A stretch of 64,000 nt of DNA, from assembly GCA_025758045.1 (NCBI GenBank), contig CP107208.1, forward strand, positions 2,976,001-3,040,000, in the 5' to 3' direction. The first letter of the stretch is position 1; the number at the start of each line of letters is the position of its first letter. Of the stretch, positions 8,608 to 16,531 are shown one piece after another. The position numbers were made by a program, and so were the translations under genes. The notes beneath the pieces were generated by a model. It saw only the letters and a list, made by a program, of their open reading frames with translations. It made no database searches and was not told the origin of the DNA. Source of the DNA: Oscillospiraceae bacterium. Lineage in GTDB: Bacteria > Bacillota > Clostridia > Oscillospirales > Ruminococcaceae.

Positions 8608-10392
8608 TCAATCAGATTGGGGCGGGTCGGCCGCGCCCTTTTCCTTGCGGAGTTTCGAGAAGGCGCTTAAAAACTGGTCGTCGGTAGTGCCTTTGACGGT
8701 CTGACTGATGGGCTTGGCGTTGTCCAGCCGTTCCAGGTACATGTCAATGTCCTCCTGCTGGAGGGGGTGCCCGGCGTTGACGGCCTGGGCGCGGTTGACT
8801 TCGGCCATCGGCTTATCGTCCAGCATCTGCTGCAAGCTGGTGATGTTCACCGGCAGCTGCTCGTCCGCACAGCGGAAAATAGCCCGCAGGGCCTCCTGCA
8901 TTTCGGGCAGGACCACGGCGTCCATGTTCAAACGCTGGCGCACATAGGGGATCTTTTCGGGGCTTTGCAGCAGCGCGGCGATGAGTTGCCGCCCGGCACT
9001 GGCGGCACCCAAAGCGGCATCTCCCCCGGCGCTGTAGGGTACCCGGATGTCGGCGGCATTGCCCTGCCCGGCCAGGTCGCGCTGCTCTTTGCGGCGGTCG
9101 CGGCGCTGGGTGCTGCGCAGCACATCGTTCATCTGCTCCAAGATTGCCTTTTTACCCACGCCGGTCTCCTCGGCCAGGCGGCCTGCGTAGACGTCCCGCG
9201 CTGTGGGGGTAACGCCCTTGCGGGCCAGGATGTCGATGGCGTCCTTGAGGTAGTTCAGCCGCCCGGCCGAATCCCGCAGGTCATAGTTGGCGGCAGCCTT
9301 TTTCAGCTGGAACTCCGTCGGGTCAGCGCTGCCGTCCAGCAGCATGGCGAACCGCTCCTTGCCGTATTTTTTAATGAACTCGTCCGGGTCTTTAGCGCCC
9401 TGGTAGCTCAGCACCCGCACCTTGATGTCGGCGTCGGTGAACATGGCCAGGCTGCGGGCGGTGGCCTTCTGGCCCGCCTCGTCGGAGTCATAACTCAGCA
9501 CCACTTCGTCGGCGTATTCAGTCAGCAGCTTGACCTGTTCGGGCGTCAAGGCGGTACCGCAGGCGCAGACGGCGGTGTCAAACCCAGCCTCGTGCATCGA
9601 GATGACGTCCATGTAGCCCTCGCACAAAATATAACGTTTATTTGGCGATTTTTTGGCTACATTCAGGGCAAACAGCGTGCGGGACTTTTTGTACACCATC
9701 GTCTCGGGGCTGTTGATGTACTTGGGTTTGGAGTCGTCCAGCACACGGCCGCCGAAGGCGATGATGGCCCCGCGCACATCGATGATGGGCACCATGACGC
9801 GGTGGCGGAAGATGTCGTAGAGATTGCCCTTGGCGCTGCGCTTGACGAGGCCGGAGTGTTCCAGCTCTTCCTCGGAGAAGCCGAGGCGGCGCAGGTAATG
9901 CAGCAGGCCTGTGAAATCCTCGGGCGCGTAGCCCAGACCGAAGCGGCGGATGGCGGCGTCGGACAGGCCGCGCTTTTCCCGCCAGTAGCGGCGGGCCAGG
10001 GCGGCTTCGGGCGTGCGGGCGTTGAGCTGCTCGTAAAAGTAGCGGGCGGCGCAGCGATTGATCTCTAAGAGGCGCTGCCGGGCGCGGGATTCCTTATCGT
10101 CCTCCTCGGGCAGGGGCATGCCTGCACGGCTGGCCAGCTGTTTGACGGTCTCGACATAGCCGAGGTTATTGTACTTGCGCACAAAGCTGATAACGTCCCC
10201 TGCCGCACCGCAGCCGAAGCAGTAAAAGCTCTGGGTGTCCGGGTAAACCACGAAGGAAGGCGTTTTTTCGTTATGGAACGGGCAAAGGCCGGTGAGGGTG
10301 CGCCCGCGGCGGCGGAGCTGGACGTATTGGCCTACGATGTCCTCAATATCGTTGCGGCGAACGACTTCCTGGATGTATTCCTGGGGGATCAT
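8608..10392 (-). CDS. dnaG: DNA primase
   Basis: Synthesises RNA primers at the replication fork. The protein is 594 aa from the ATG at 10392; a GTG at 10407 is possible, but it merges with the AAAGGAGGT ribosome site. The N-terminal CHC2 zinc finger shows GLCPFHNEKTPSF and QSFYCFGCGAAGDVISF. The TOPRIM domain in the middle shows ILCEGYMDVISMHEAG and VVLSYDSDEAGQKA, holding the metal-binding acidic residues. The C-terminal helicase-interaction domain covers roughly the last 130 residues. It sits between dgt and rpoD. Confidence 0.98.
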   Translation of the reverse strand: MIPQEYIQEVVRRNDIEDIVGQYVQLRRRGRTLTGLCPFHNEKTPSFVVYPDTQSFYCFGCGAAGDVISFVRKYNNLGYVETVKQLASRAGMPLPEEDDKESRARQRLLEINRCAARYFYEQLNARTPEAALARRYWREKRGLSDAAIRRFGLGYAPEDFTGLLHYLRRLGFSEEELEHSGLVKRSAKGNLYDIFRHRVMVPIIDVRGAIIAFGGRVLDDSKPKYINSPETMVYKKSRTLFALNVAKKSPNKRYILCEGYMDVISMHEAGFDTAVCACGTALTPEQVKLLTEYADEVVLSYDSDEAGQKATARSLAMFTDADIKVRVLSYQGAKDPDEFIKKYGKERFAMLLDGSADPTEFQLKKAAANYDLRDSAGRLNYLKDAIDILARKGVTPTARDVYAGRLAEETGVGKKAILEQMNDVLRSTQRRDRRKEQRDLAGQGNAADIRVPYSAGGDAALGAASAGRQLIAALLQSPEKIPYVRQRLNMDAVVLPEMQEALRAIFRCADEQLPVNITSLQQMLDDKPMAEVNRAQAVNAGHPLQQEDIDMYLERLDNAKPISQTVKGTTDDQFLSAFSKLRKEKGAADPPQSD

Positions 10393-10465
10393 ACCTGCGT
10401 GGGGCACCTCCTTTTTGCTTTATTTTTTGTTAGCAGTTGACGGATGCCGCCCACTTAAAACAAAA

Positions 10466-11467
10466 TCATAAAACCGTCCACTTTTGGGGGACAAACAGAT
10501 CCTCAAAAAGCCGGGTGGCGAATTCATCGCTCATGCCGCTGATGTAATCGGTCACGGCGCGGTCGACACCCTCGTTGTAAGCGATCTGCAGGTAGAAGTT
10601 GGGCATCAGGGTCGGCTCCTCACACAGGCGCTCGTATAACTCGGCCACGAGCTTGTCCACCTTTTTTTCCTCGCGCTTGGCTTCCTTGTCCACGTAGACC
10701 GTACTGTACATGAAGTCCTTCAGCACGGCGTAGGCGGCGTCGACTTCGGGCGAAAAGTTGATGCGGCCGTTCTGGCTGTGCTCGATCAAATCCGTTATCA
10801 TCGTGGTGATACGCTGGGACTTGGTGGTGCCCAGCACGGCCACGGCTTCTGGCGGGAGCTGGCGGGGGTCCAGCACACCGGCGGTGACGGCATCCTCGAT
10901 GTCGTGGTTCAAAAAGGCAATGTGGTCCGCGCGGCGCACCACGCAGCCCTCAGGCGTGCGGGCCCAGGCGCCGGTGGTGTGGGTAACGATGCCGTTGCGC
11001 ACCTCCCAGGTCAGGTTGAGGCCCCTGCCGTCTTTTTCCAGGAAATCCACCACCCGCAGGCTTTGGCGGTAGTGGGTAAAGCCGCCGGGGCACAGGCGGT
11101 TCAGCGCGCGCTCCCCCGCGTGGCCAAAGGGGGTATGGCCCAGGTCGTGGCCCAGGGCGATGGCCTCGGTTAGATCCTCATTCAGCCGCAGGGCGCGGGC
11201 GATGGTGCGGGCAATTTGCGCGACCTCCAGCGTGTGGGTCAGCCGGGTGCGGTAATGGTCCCCCTCGGGCGAAAGAAAGACTTGGGTCTTCTGCTTCAGG
11301 CGGCGGAATGCCTTGCAGTGGATAATGCGGTCGCGGTCCCGCTGGTAGCACGGGCGGATGGGGTCCTCGTCCTCCGGGCGGCAGCGGCCCCGGGTGGATT
11401 GGCTCAGGGTGGCGTAGCGGCTCAGGGTCTGGCGCTCGATCGCCTGGGTCTCTTCGCGGATGGTCAT
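10466..11467 (-). CDS. dgt: Deoxyguanosinetriphosphate triphosphohydrolase-like HD protein
   Basis: HD-domain phosphohydrolase of 333 aa that in the family removes triphosphate from dGTP or other dNTPs. Visible motifs are HCKAFRRLKQKTQVF, RTRLTHTLEVAQIARTIA and the metal-binding GHDLGHTPFGHAGERAL. The frame could extend upstream, but AAAGGGGG about 8 bases before the ATG at 11467 fixes the start at MTIREETQ. It is the first gene of the cluster with dnaG (73 bases on) and rpoD, a common Clostridia order that links dNTP control with replication. A weak AT-rich promoter may lie near 11560-11590. Confidence 0.93.
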   Translation of the reverse strand: MTIREETQAIERQTLSRYATLSQSTRGRCRPEDEDPIRPCYQRDRDRIIHCKAFRRLKQKTQVFLSPEGDHYRTRLTHTLEVAQIARTIARALRLNEDLTEAIALGHDLGHTPFGHAGERALNRLCPGGFTHYRQSLRVVDFLEKDGRGLNLTWEVRNGIVTHTTGAWARTPEGCVVRRADHIAFLNHDIEDAVTAGVLDPRQLPPEAVAVLGTTKSQRITTMITDLIEHSQNGRINFSPEVDAAYAVLKDFMYSTVYVDKEAKREEKKVDKLVAELYERLCEEPTLMPNFYLQIAYNEGVDRAVTDYISGMSDEFATRLFEDLFVPQKWTVL

Positions 11468-11688
11468 AGTCAGCAGCCCCCTTTCCGGCTTATGGCAGCC
11501 CTGCTTTTGCGCCGTTCTGCAGCTGCGGCGCACGGGGGGCAGTTCTGCCTTATTTTTCCCTCTATATATAAATACGATAAAACTTGGCGAAATACTCTTT
11601 TTTTATGCGGAATTTTTTGAAAAAATTCAAAGTCGGTTCTGCGGAAGGGGGCAAGCCCCTCTCCCTACAATACCACCTTGCATGAGGC

Positions 11689-11721
11689 TGTAGGGGCCGA
11701 TGACGAGCATCGGCCCCTACA
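11689..11721. repeat. Palindromic repeat, TGTAGGGGCCGATG hairpin family
   Basis: A perfect 14-bp inverted repeat (11689-11702 against 11708-11721) with an ACGAG loop and an A-run to the right. Related TGTAGGGG...CCCCTACA hairpins occur near 14020-14095 and 53394-53424, so this is an interspersed family. This copy may end yigZ transcription. The remaining gap 11468-11688 shows nothing else but an AT-rich stretch. Confidence 0.6.
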
Positions 11722-11765
11722 AAAAGGCGTAGAGGAATCCAGGCCCTGAAAAGCCGCAGCAAAAA

Positions 11766-12383
11766 TCAAAACGGTGCGTACATCGCTGCCGAAACGGTGA
11801 CTTCGGCGCTGCCGCGGGTCAGTTCGGTCAGCTTGGCACACAGGGGGCCTTCCTCCCCGGCAGGCATCCGCCAAAGCAGGGTAACGGCATCGTCAAACAC
11901 GGGCTCCTCCGGCTTGGCCCCGGCCGCAGCGATAATGCGCTGGGCCTGCTCGAACTGGGCGTAGGGCACCCGCAGGCGGCAGTCCACCACCAGCCGCATG
12001 CTGACAAGTTCTGCATTTTGCAGTGCGCCGCCGGCCGCCGCCGTGTAGGCGCGCACCAGGCCGCCGGTGCCCAGCAGGATACCGCCGAAATACCGCGTGA
12101 CGACTACGATCACGTCCGACACGCCCGCGTGGCCGATGGTCTCCAGCACCGGGGTGCCGGCCGTCTTGGCGGGTTCGCCGTCGTCGGAGTAGCGGGTGCG
12201 GCCGTTTTGCAGCACGTAGGCGTAGACGTTATGCCGCGCGGTGCGGTTGGCGGCGCGCACGGCGTTCAGCACAGCCAGAGCCTTTTCCTCGGTATCGGCA
12301 AAGGCGGCGGTGGCGATAAAGCGGCTGCGCTTTTCCTCGTACGTAAAGGTCGAGGTCCCCCGCAGGGTCTTGTAGTCAGGCAT
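11766..12383 (-). CDS. YigZ/IMPACT family protein
   Basis: Cytoplasmic protein of 205 aa with the N-terminal UPF0029 (IMPACT) domain (KRSRFIATAAFADTEEKALA, ARHNVYAYVL, YSDDGEPAKTAGTPVLETI, VVVTRYFGGILLGTGGLVRA) and a C-terminal alpha/beta domain. Homologues are conserved in bacteria; a role in translation or binding of nucleic acids has been suggested, but the activity is not settled. AAAGGGAG before the ATG at 12383 sets the start; longer readings would run into the L31 terminator. It lies downstream of rpmE, behind a terminator. Confidence 0.92.
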   Translation of the reverse strand: MPDYKTLRGTSTFTYEEKRSRFIATAAFADTEEKALAVLNAVRAANRTARHNVYAYVLQNGRTRYSDDGEPAKTAGTPVLETIGHAGVSDVIVVVTRYFGGILLGTGGLVRAYTAAAGGALQNAELVSMRLVVDCRLRVPYAQFEQAQRIIAAAGAKPEEPVFDDAVTLLWRMPAGEEGPLCAKLTELTRGSAEVTVSAAMYAPF

Positions 12384-12408
12384 GGCGGCTCCCTTTCGAT
12401 TACACATC

Positions 12409-12437
12409 AAAAAACCCCAGATGTCGCCATCTGGGGT
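12409..12437 (-). terminator. Terminator of rpmE
   Basis: A perfect 10-bp stem ACCCCAGATG/CATCTGGGGT (12414-12423 with 12428-12437) is followed on the minus strand by TTTTTTGATG. Confidence 0.85.
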
Positions 12438-12454
12438 CAAAAGCTTTGGAAAAA

Positions 12455-12661
12455 TTACTTGCCGGACTTGGCAAAACGGCGCTTGAAACGCTCGACGCGG
12501 CCACCGGTATCGACCAGCTTCTGCTTGCCGGTGTAGAACGGATGGCACTTGCTGCAAACTTCGACGTGGATCTCCGGCTTGGTGTCACGGGTGTGGATCA
12601 CGTTGCCGCAGGCGCAAGTGATGGTGCAGTCCACATAGTTCGGATGGATGCCCTGCTTCAT
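12455..12661 (-). CDS. rpmE: 50S ribosomal protein L31 (zinc type)
   Basis: Ribosomal protein bL31 of 68 aa. It starts MKQGIHPNYVDCTITCACGN and has the four-cysteine zinc set of the C+ form (CACGN and CSKCHPFYTGKQK), then the tail GGRVERFKRRFAK. AGAGGTG upstream selects the ATG at 12661. It has its own consensus promoter, an unusually long leader of about 130 bases and a strong terminator, so it is a single-gene unit. The zinc form normally gives way to a zinc-free paralogue in zinc starvation; no paralogue lies in this window. Confidence 0.98.
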   Translation of the reverse strand: MKQGIHPNYVDCTITCACGNVIHTRDTKPEIHVEVCSKCHPFYTGKQKLVDTGGRVERFKRRFAKSGK

Positions 12662-12790
12662 GGTATTTTCACCTCTTTCTCGATTATGATAACGGGAGCC
12701 ATACTTGATATATGTGCTCATCACAATCTCCGAATTGCGGCTACCAGCGCCCACCATCCTGTGCGGGCGGAGCAGCCATCTGAACGATTG
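12662..12790 (-). promoter_or_regulatory. Structured 5' leader of rpmE, candidate L31 autoregulatory RNA
   Basis: Between the predicted start of transcription and the start codon lie about 130 bases. A two-level stem occurs at 12739-12777: an outer GGCTG/TAGCC helix and an inner GCCCGC/GTGGGC helix with loop ACAGGATG. Leaders that bind L31 and repress rpmE are known in several phyla; whether this one belongs to them is inference. Confidence 0.5.
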
Positions 12791-12797
12791 CTGAAAT

Positions 12798-12826
12798 ATT
12801 ATAGCGGATTTTTGGGGCGATGTCAA
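12798..12826 (-). promoter_or_regulatory. Promoter of rpmE
   Basis: Perfect SigA consensus on the minus strand: TTGACA (12821-12826), 17-base spacer, TATAAT (12798-12803). Confidence 0.9.
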
Positions 12827-12844
12827 GTATTTTTTTGTGTTGAC

Positions 12845-13879
12845 TTACAGGCTCTTTCCCCCGGTGCACACGGTGCGGGCGTCCCATTTTAAATCACTGC
12901 CATTATAAATGGAAAAGGTGTACTGCACGGCGGGGGTGCCGTCCACGCTGCCAGTGGCGGTGATGGTGCCGTTGTTGTTGGCATACGCCCAGGTGTAGGC
13001 GGGCGTTTCGGGCAGGTCGTCGGCGGTGGCGGTGGTGCCGGGCCAATCGATGGCAAAAAAGCGGGCGTTACTGCTCCAATCGTCCTCAGCAGTAAAGTCG
13101 ATGGTCAGCAATCGGTTGGCCTGTTCCGCCGTAAAGCCCAGCAGGTTGGGGCCGTAGTCCCGGCTGCGGGCAGCGAGGTAATAGGCCGTCTGCTCCTCGG
13201 TCCAGTCGGCAGGGGCGGCAAAATCGGTGATGCCCGCCGCGGCCAGGGCGCGGCACTGGTGCACCAGCATCGTGTGCTGCCACTCGTTCAAGTTCAACTC
13301 GCGGGCCTCGTCGCTCAGTTCCGGGATGGCGGCAGTGCTGTCGGTACTGTACCAGCCGCTGATGGCCTCGCAGGGCCGGGCGTCGTCCACCGGGGTAAAC
13401 ACGTAGATGCTGTTGGTGCCGTCGGGGTACTGGGTGCCGCCGTAGTCAGCCTCGGGCGAGTAGACGACATAGAAGCTGACCTTGACCAAAAAGGCCTCAC
13501 CATCGTCGATTTTGGTGCGGTAGTCCGTACCGCTGCCGGCGTCGGTATTGTCCAGCAGGTCGGCGGCTTCCTCGTCATCGGCAGGGTCGACCACGCCGGA
13601 CATGCCCACGCGGGTGGTGATATAGCGGATGGTGTTCTCGTCCAGTACCGTCTGCCAGTAGTTGGCCGCGCGCTCGGCCGCTACCGCCAATTGCGTCAGG
13701 TATTCCGGGTCAATCGGTTCACGGCGGTTGGCGTCCAGCGTGGTGGATGCTGCCAAGGATTCCGGTTCCGGCGTGGGTCCGGCGGCGGATTCCGAGGCAG
13801 GTGCGGCGCACCCAGCCAGCACCCCGGCGCAAAGCAGCACTGCCGCCAAACCGGCGGCACGGCGGGAAATGGCAGACAT
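12845..13879 (-). CDS. Hypothetical lipoprotein
   Basis: Protein of 344 aa with a lipoprotein signal peptide: basic RRAAG, hydrophobic stretch, lipobox LAGC with the cysteine near residue 24, then a Pro/Glu/Ser-rich spacer. It is therefore predicted to be anchored on the outer face of the membrane. The body is acidic and shows no family I recognise; two stretches (about 60-170 and 200-344) could be separate domains. AGGAGG lies before the ATG. The stop codon is only about 20 bases from the rpmE promoter. The function is unknown. Confidence 0.75.
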   Translation of the reverse strand: MSAISRRAAGLAAVLLCAGVLAGCAAPASESAAGPTPEPESLAASTTLDANRREPIDPEYLTQLAVAAERAANYWQTVLDENTIRYITTRVGMSGVVDPADDEEAADLLDNTDAGSGTDYRTKIDDGEAFLVKVSFYVVYSPEADYGGTQYPDGTNSIYVFTPVDDARPCEAISGWYSTDSTAAIPELSDEARELNLNEWQHTMLVHQCRALAAAGITDFAAPADWTEEQTAYYLAARSRDYGPNLLGFTAEQANRLLTIDFTAEDDWSSNARFFAIDWPGTTATADDLPETPAYTWAYANNNGTITATGSVDGTPAVQYTFSIYNGSDLKWDARTVCTGGKSL

Positions 13880-14017
13880 AGATAAGCCTCCTTCTTGATG
13901 TGATTTATATAATAGGTATACTTTTATTGTAATGTACCACCGGCAAAAGTCAACGGTGTGCGGCAGATTTTACAACTATTTCTAAAATGTTTCCAAATGG
14001 GCCTACACATGCGGCAA

Positions 14018-14098
14018 GCGCACGGGCGGATACAGAATCCGCCCCTACGGGTGGGTTTGCGCAGATGCCGTAGGGGCTGATTCCATATCGGCCCGCGG
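14018..14098. repeat. GGGGC/CCCCTAC interspersed hairpin repeat
   Basis: GGGCGGAT...ATCCGCCC forms one hairpin (about 14024-14045), and GCCGTAGGGGC...TCGGCCC forms a looser one to its right. It resembles the repeats at 11689 and 53394. It lies in the gap 13880-14241, which otherwise holds the repeat at 14104. Confidence 0.45.
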
Positions 14099-14103
14099 AC
14101 ACA

Positions 14104-14233
14104 TAAAAAGGCTCCCCTTCGAGGGGAGCTCCCGCCGCCAGGCGGGTGAGGGGCGGCTACTTTAGCGTGTGGCCTTACGGGAGCCACCCCTCAGTCAGCT
14201 TCGCTGACAGCTCCCCTCAAGGGGAGCCTTTTA
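14104..14233. repeat. GC-rich palindromic intergenic element (copy 1)
   Basis: Both ends carry the same 24-25 bp inverted repeat AAAAGGCTCCCCTT(c)GAGGGGAGCT, each arm itself a hairpin. Between them are further palindromes, including CAGTCAGC-ttc-GCTGACAG. Related elements are at 17005-17131 and 63430-63568. It begins just after the phosphoglucomutase stop codon and may end its transcript. Confidence 0.75.
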
Positions 14234-14241
14234 TTTAACTT

Positions 14242-15924
14242 TTACGCCAGCAGCGGCTTGCAGGCTTCGGCCAGCTTTTCCTTCTGGGCTTCGGCCTCGG
14301 TCAGGTCTTTGCCCTTGGTGGTGAAGTAGGTCTTGATCTTCGGCTCGGTGCCGGAGGGGCGCACCACCACGGTGGCGCCGCTTTCCAGCGTGTAGATCAG
14401 CACGTTGGCGGCGGGCAGGCCGGTCTCCTCGGGCTTCTTGTAGTCCACGACCTTGACGACCTTGTCCCCGGCGAAGTCCTTCGGCGGGTTGTCGCGCAGG
14501 TTCTGCATGATGCTGGCCATCTTGTCCATGCCGGACAGACCCGGGAACTCGAAGCTGTCGACCTTGTTCAGGTAGCGGCCGTATTCAGCGTAGATACGCT
14601 CCAGTTCTTCCTTGATGGAGGAACCCTTGGCGCGGTAGTAGGCAGCCATCTCGCAGATCAGCATCGAGCCGATGATGGCGTCCTTGTCACGCACGTAGGG
14701 ACCGGCCAGGTAGCCGTAGCTCTCCTCGAAGCCGAAGATGAAGCGGTCCACCTCACCGGCGGCCTCCAGCTTTGCGATCTGGTCACCGATCCACTTGAAG
14801 CCGGTCAGCACGTTGCGGCACTCGACACCGTAATGCTCGGCCACCTTGTCGGCCAGCGGGGTGGAGACGATGGACTTGCACATGACGGCGTTCTTGGGCA
14901 TGGTCCCCTGCTCGATGCGGCCCGCGCAGATGTAGTCCAGCAGCAGCACGCCCACCTCGTTGCCGGAGAGCAGCTCATAGCTGCCGTCCTTGCACTTGAC
15001 GGCAATGCCCACGCGGTCGGCGTCGGGGTCGGTGGCCAGCATCAGGTCAGCGCCGGACTTCTTTGCCAGCTCCAGGCCGAGGCGCAGGGCCTCGAAGATC
15101 TCGGGGTTGGGGTACGGGCAGGTGGGGAAATTGCCGTCCGGCTTCTCCTGCTCGGGCACGACGGTGATGTCGGTGATGCCAATGTCCTTCAACACATGGG
15201 TGACGGGCACCAGACCGGAGCCGTTCAGCGGGCTGTAGACCAGCTTGAGGCCGGCGGTCTTGCAAATGCCGGGGCGGATGGAGCGGGCCTCGATGGCGGC
15301 GTACAGGGCGTTGATGCAGTCGTCACCGACGTACTCGATCAGGCCCTGGGCCATGCCGTCCTCAAAGGAGATGAGCTTGGCGCCGGTGAGGATGTCAGTC
15401 TTCTGAATTTCGGCATACACGATGTCAGCGGCTTCATCGGTCATCTGGCAGCCGTCCGGGCCGTAGGCCTTGTAGCCGTTATACTTGGCAGGGTTGTGGC
15501 TGGCCGTGACCATGATGCCCGCATTGCAGTTGTAGTAGCGGGTAGCAAAGCTCAGGGCAGGCACGGGCATGAGGGCGCTGTAGATGCGCACCTTGATGCC
15601 GTTGGCGGCCAGCACCTCAGCGGCGGTCTTGGCAAAGACGTCGCTCTTGATACGGCTGTCGTAGCTGATGGCGACGGTCTGGCTGCCGCCCTGGGTCTTG
15701 ACCCAATTGGCCAGGCCCTGGGTAGCCTGCCGCACGACGTAGATGTTCATGCGGTTGGTGCCCGCGCCGATGACACCGCGAAGGCCTGCGGTGCCGAACT
15801 TCAGGGCCACAGCAAAGCGGTCCTGGATGGCAGCGTCGTCGTCCTTAACGCTTTCCAGTTCGGGCTTCAGATCTGCATCGGCCAGGTCAGCCGCCAGCCA
15901 GCGGTCATACATTTCCTTATACAT
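14242..15924 (-). CDS. Phospho-sugar mutase (phosphoglucomutase/phosphomannomutase)
   Basis: Alpha-D-phosphohexomutase of 560 aa, the length of the Firmicutes PgcA type, which interconverts glucose-1- and glucose-6-phosphate. All four motifs are present: the phosphoserine loop GIMVTASHNPAKYNGYK, the metal loop LATDPDADRVGI, the sugar-binding loop FGFEESYGYLAG, and the phosphate loop VRPSGTEPKIK near the C terminus. A GTG at 15942 is an alternative start; the AGGTG at correct distance favours ATG 15924. A consensus promoter lies at 15966-15994. It likely links glycogen or cell-envelope sugar pools with glycolysis. Confidence 0.95.
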   Translation of the reverse strand: MYKEMYDRWLAADLADADLKPELESVKDDDAAIQDRFAVALKFGTAGLRGVIGAGTNRMNIYVVRQATQGLANWVKTQGGSQTVAISYDSRIKSDVFAKTAAEVLAANGIKVRIYSALMPVPALSFATRYYNCNAGIMVTASHNPAKYNGYKAYGPDGCQMTDEAADIVYAEIQKTDILTGAKLISFEDGMAQGLIEYVGDDCINALYAAIEARSIRPGICKTAGLKLVYSPLNGSGLVPVTHVLKDIGITDITVVPEQEKPDGNFPTCPYPNPEIFEALRLGLELAKKSGADLMLATDPDADRVGIAVKCKDGSYELLSGNEVGVLLLDYICAGRIEQGTMPKNAVMCKSIVSTPLADKVAEHYGVECRNVLTGFKWIGDQIAKLEAAGEVDRFIFGFEESYGYLAGPYVRDKDAIIGSMLICEMAAYYRAKGSSIKEELERIYAEYGRYLNKVDSFEFPGLSGMDKMASIMQNLRDNPPKDFAGDKVVKVVDYKKPEETGLPAANVLIYTLESGATVVVRPSGTEPKIKTYFTTKGKDLTEAEAQKEKLAEACKPLLA

Positions 15925-15965
15925 AAGTATATACACCTGCACTTTCTATGGTTGATACTATACTA

Positions 15966-15994
15966 AATATACCAACTTCTGTGCGGTGTGTCAA
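15966..15994 (-). promoter_or_regulatory. Promoter of the phosphoglucomutase gene
   Basis: Minus strand TTGACA (15989-15994), 17-base spacer, TATATT (15966-15971). Confidence 0.85.
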
Positions 15995-16035
15995 TTGAAT
16001 TTTGGCTATTTTTACCGATTTGTTGCTTTGGTTTT

Positions 16036-16270
16036 GCAGGGTGGCTTTCGTTCCGCGCCACCTTGCGGCGCTTCACTCGTTTTAACGGCTTTCTGCCTTT
16101 ACGTGTTCCTTTTGGAGACCCAAAAAGAACCGAAAAGGTACCTGCTACTTCCGATAGCGCGCTGCCTCGCAACAGCGAGACTATTTTCGCTACCTTTTTT
16201 GGTCAAAAAAAGGTAGGCCTAATGGAAGAATCCCATAATAAAAGGCCCTGCCGCAAGGTAGGCAGGGCCG
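16036..16270. repeat. Interspersed intergenic repeat, long form, ending in a hairpin
   Basis: It begins with TTCGTTCCGCGCCACCTTGC and CTCGTTTTAAC and ends with GGCCCTGCC...GGCAGGGCC (16244-16252 with 16261-16269). The same start and end, separated by far less sequence, occur at 29447-29540. The extra middle here (about 16100-16215) has its own inverted repeat near CTACCTTTTTTGGTC. Confidence 0.6.
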
Positions 16271-16309
16271 GGCAAGCAGCAAATAGAACAATTCTTGCAC
16301 CCTATTTCC

Positions 16310-16454
16310 ACCACTTTTTGCCCCTTATATACCCAATAACTGCAAAAGTGGTATACCACTTTCTAACCACTTTTACAGTTTAATAAGTGGTTAAATATAA
16401 CTTAGATATGTAATTTTTATAACCACTTATTGAGTTATTCAGTTGTATAAGGGG
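16310..16454. repeat. AT-rich cluster of six AAGTGGT/ACCACTT motifs
   Basis: ACCACTT or its complement occurs at 16310, 16346, 16355, 16366, 16385 and 16422. The second and third form the perfect 18-bp palindrome AAAGTGGTATACCACTTT (16345-16362). The cluster is bounded by CCCCTTATATAC (16321) and GTATAAGGGG (16444) in opposite orientation. It is far more AT-rich than its surroundings. It may be a binding array for a regulator or a remnant of a mobile element. Confidence 0.6.
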
Positions 16455-16483
16455 CGCAGGTGCTTTTCCCAAAAACTTATCGC

Positions 16484-16520
16484 AAAATAAATGCGCCCCA
16501 CCATCCCGGCAGGGCGCATT
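16484..16520 (-). terminator. Terminator after the kinase remnant
   Basis: A 9-bp stem AATGCGCCC/GGGCGCATT (16490-16498 with 16512-16520), then TTATTTTG on the minus strand. Confidence 0.65.
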
Positions 16521-16531
16521 GCTTGTTTGCT

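Noticed and set aside
8767..10068. 433-codon plus-strand frame opposite dnaG
   Set aside because: A mirror of GC-rich primase codons; low-complexity His/Gly/Gln/Val composition and no motif.
16310..16454. CRISPR array or chromosomal origin
   Set aside because: The heptamers are too short, occur in both orientations and lack uniform spacers. There are no cas genes, no dnaA/dnaN and no DnaA-box cluster nearby.
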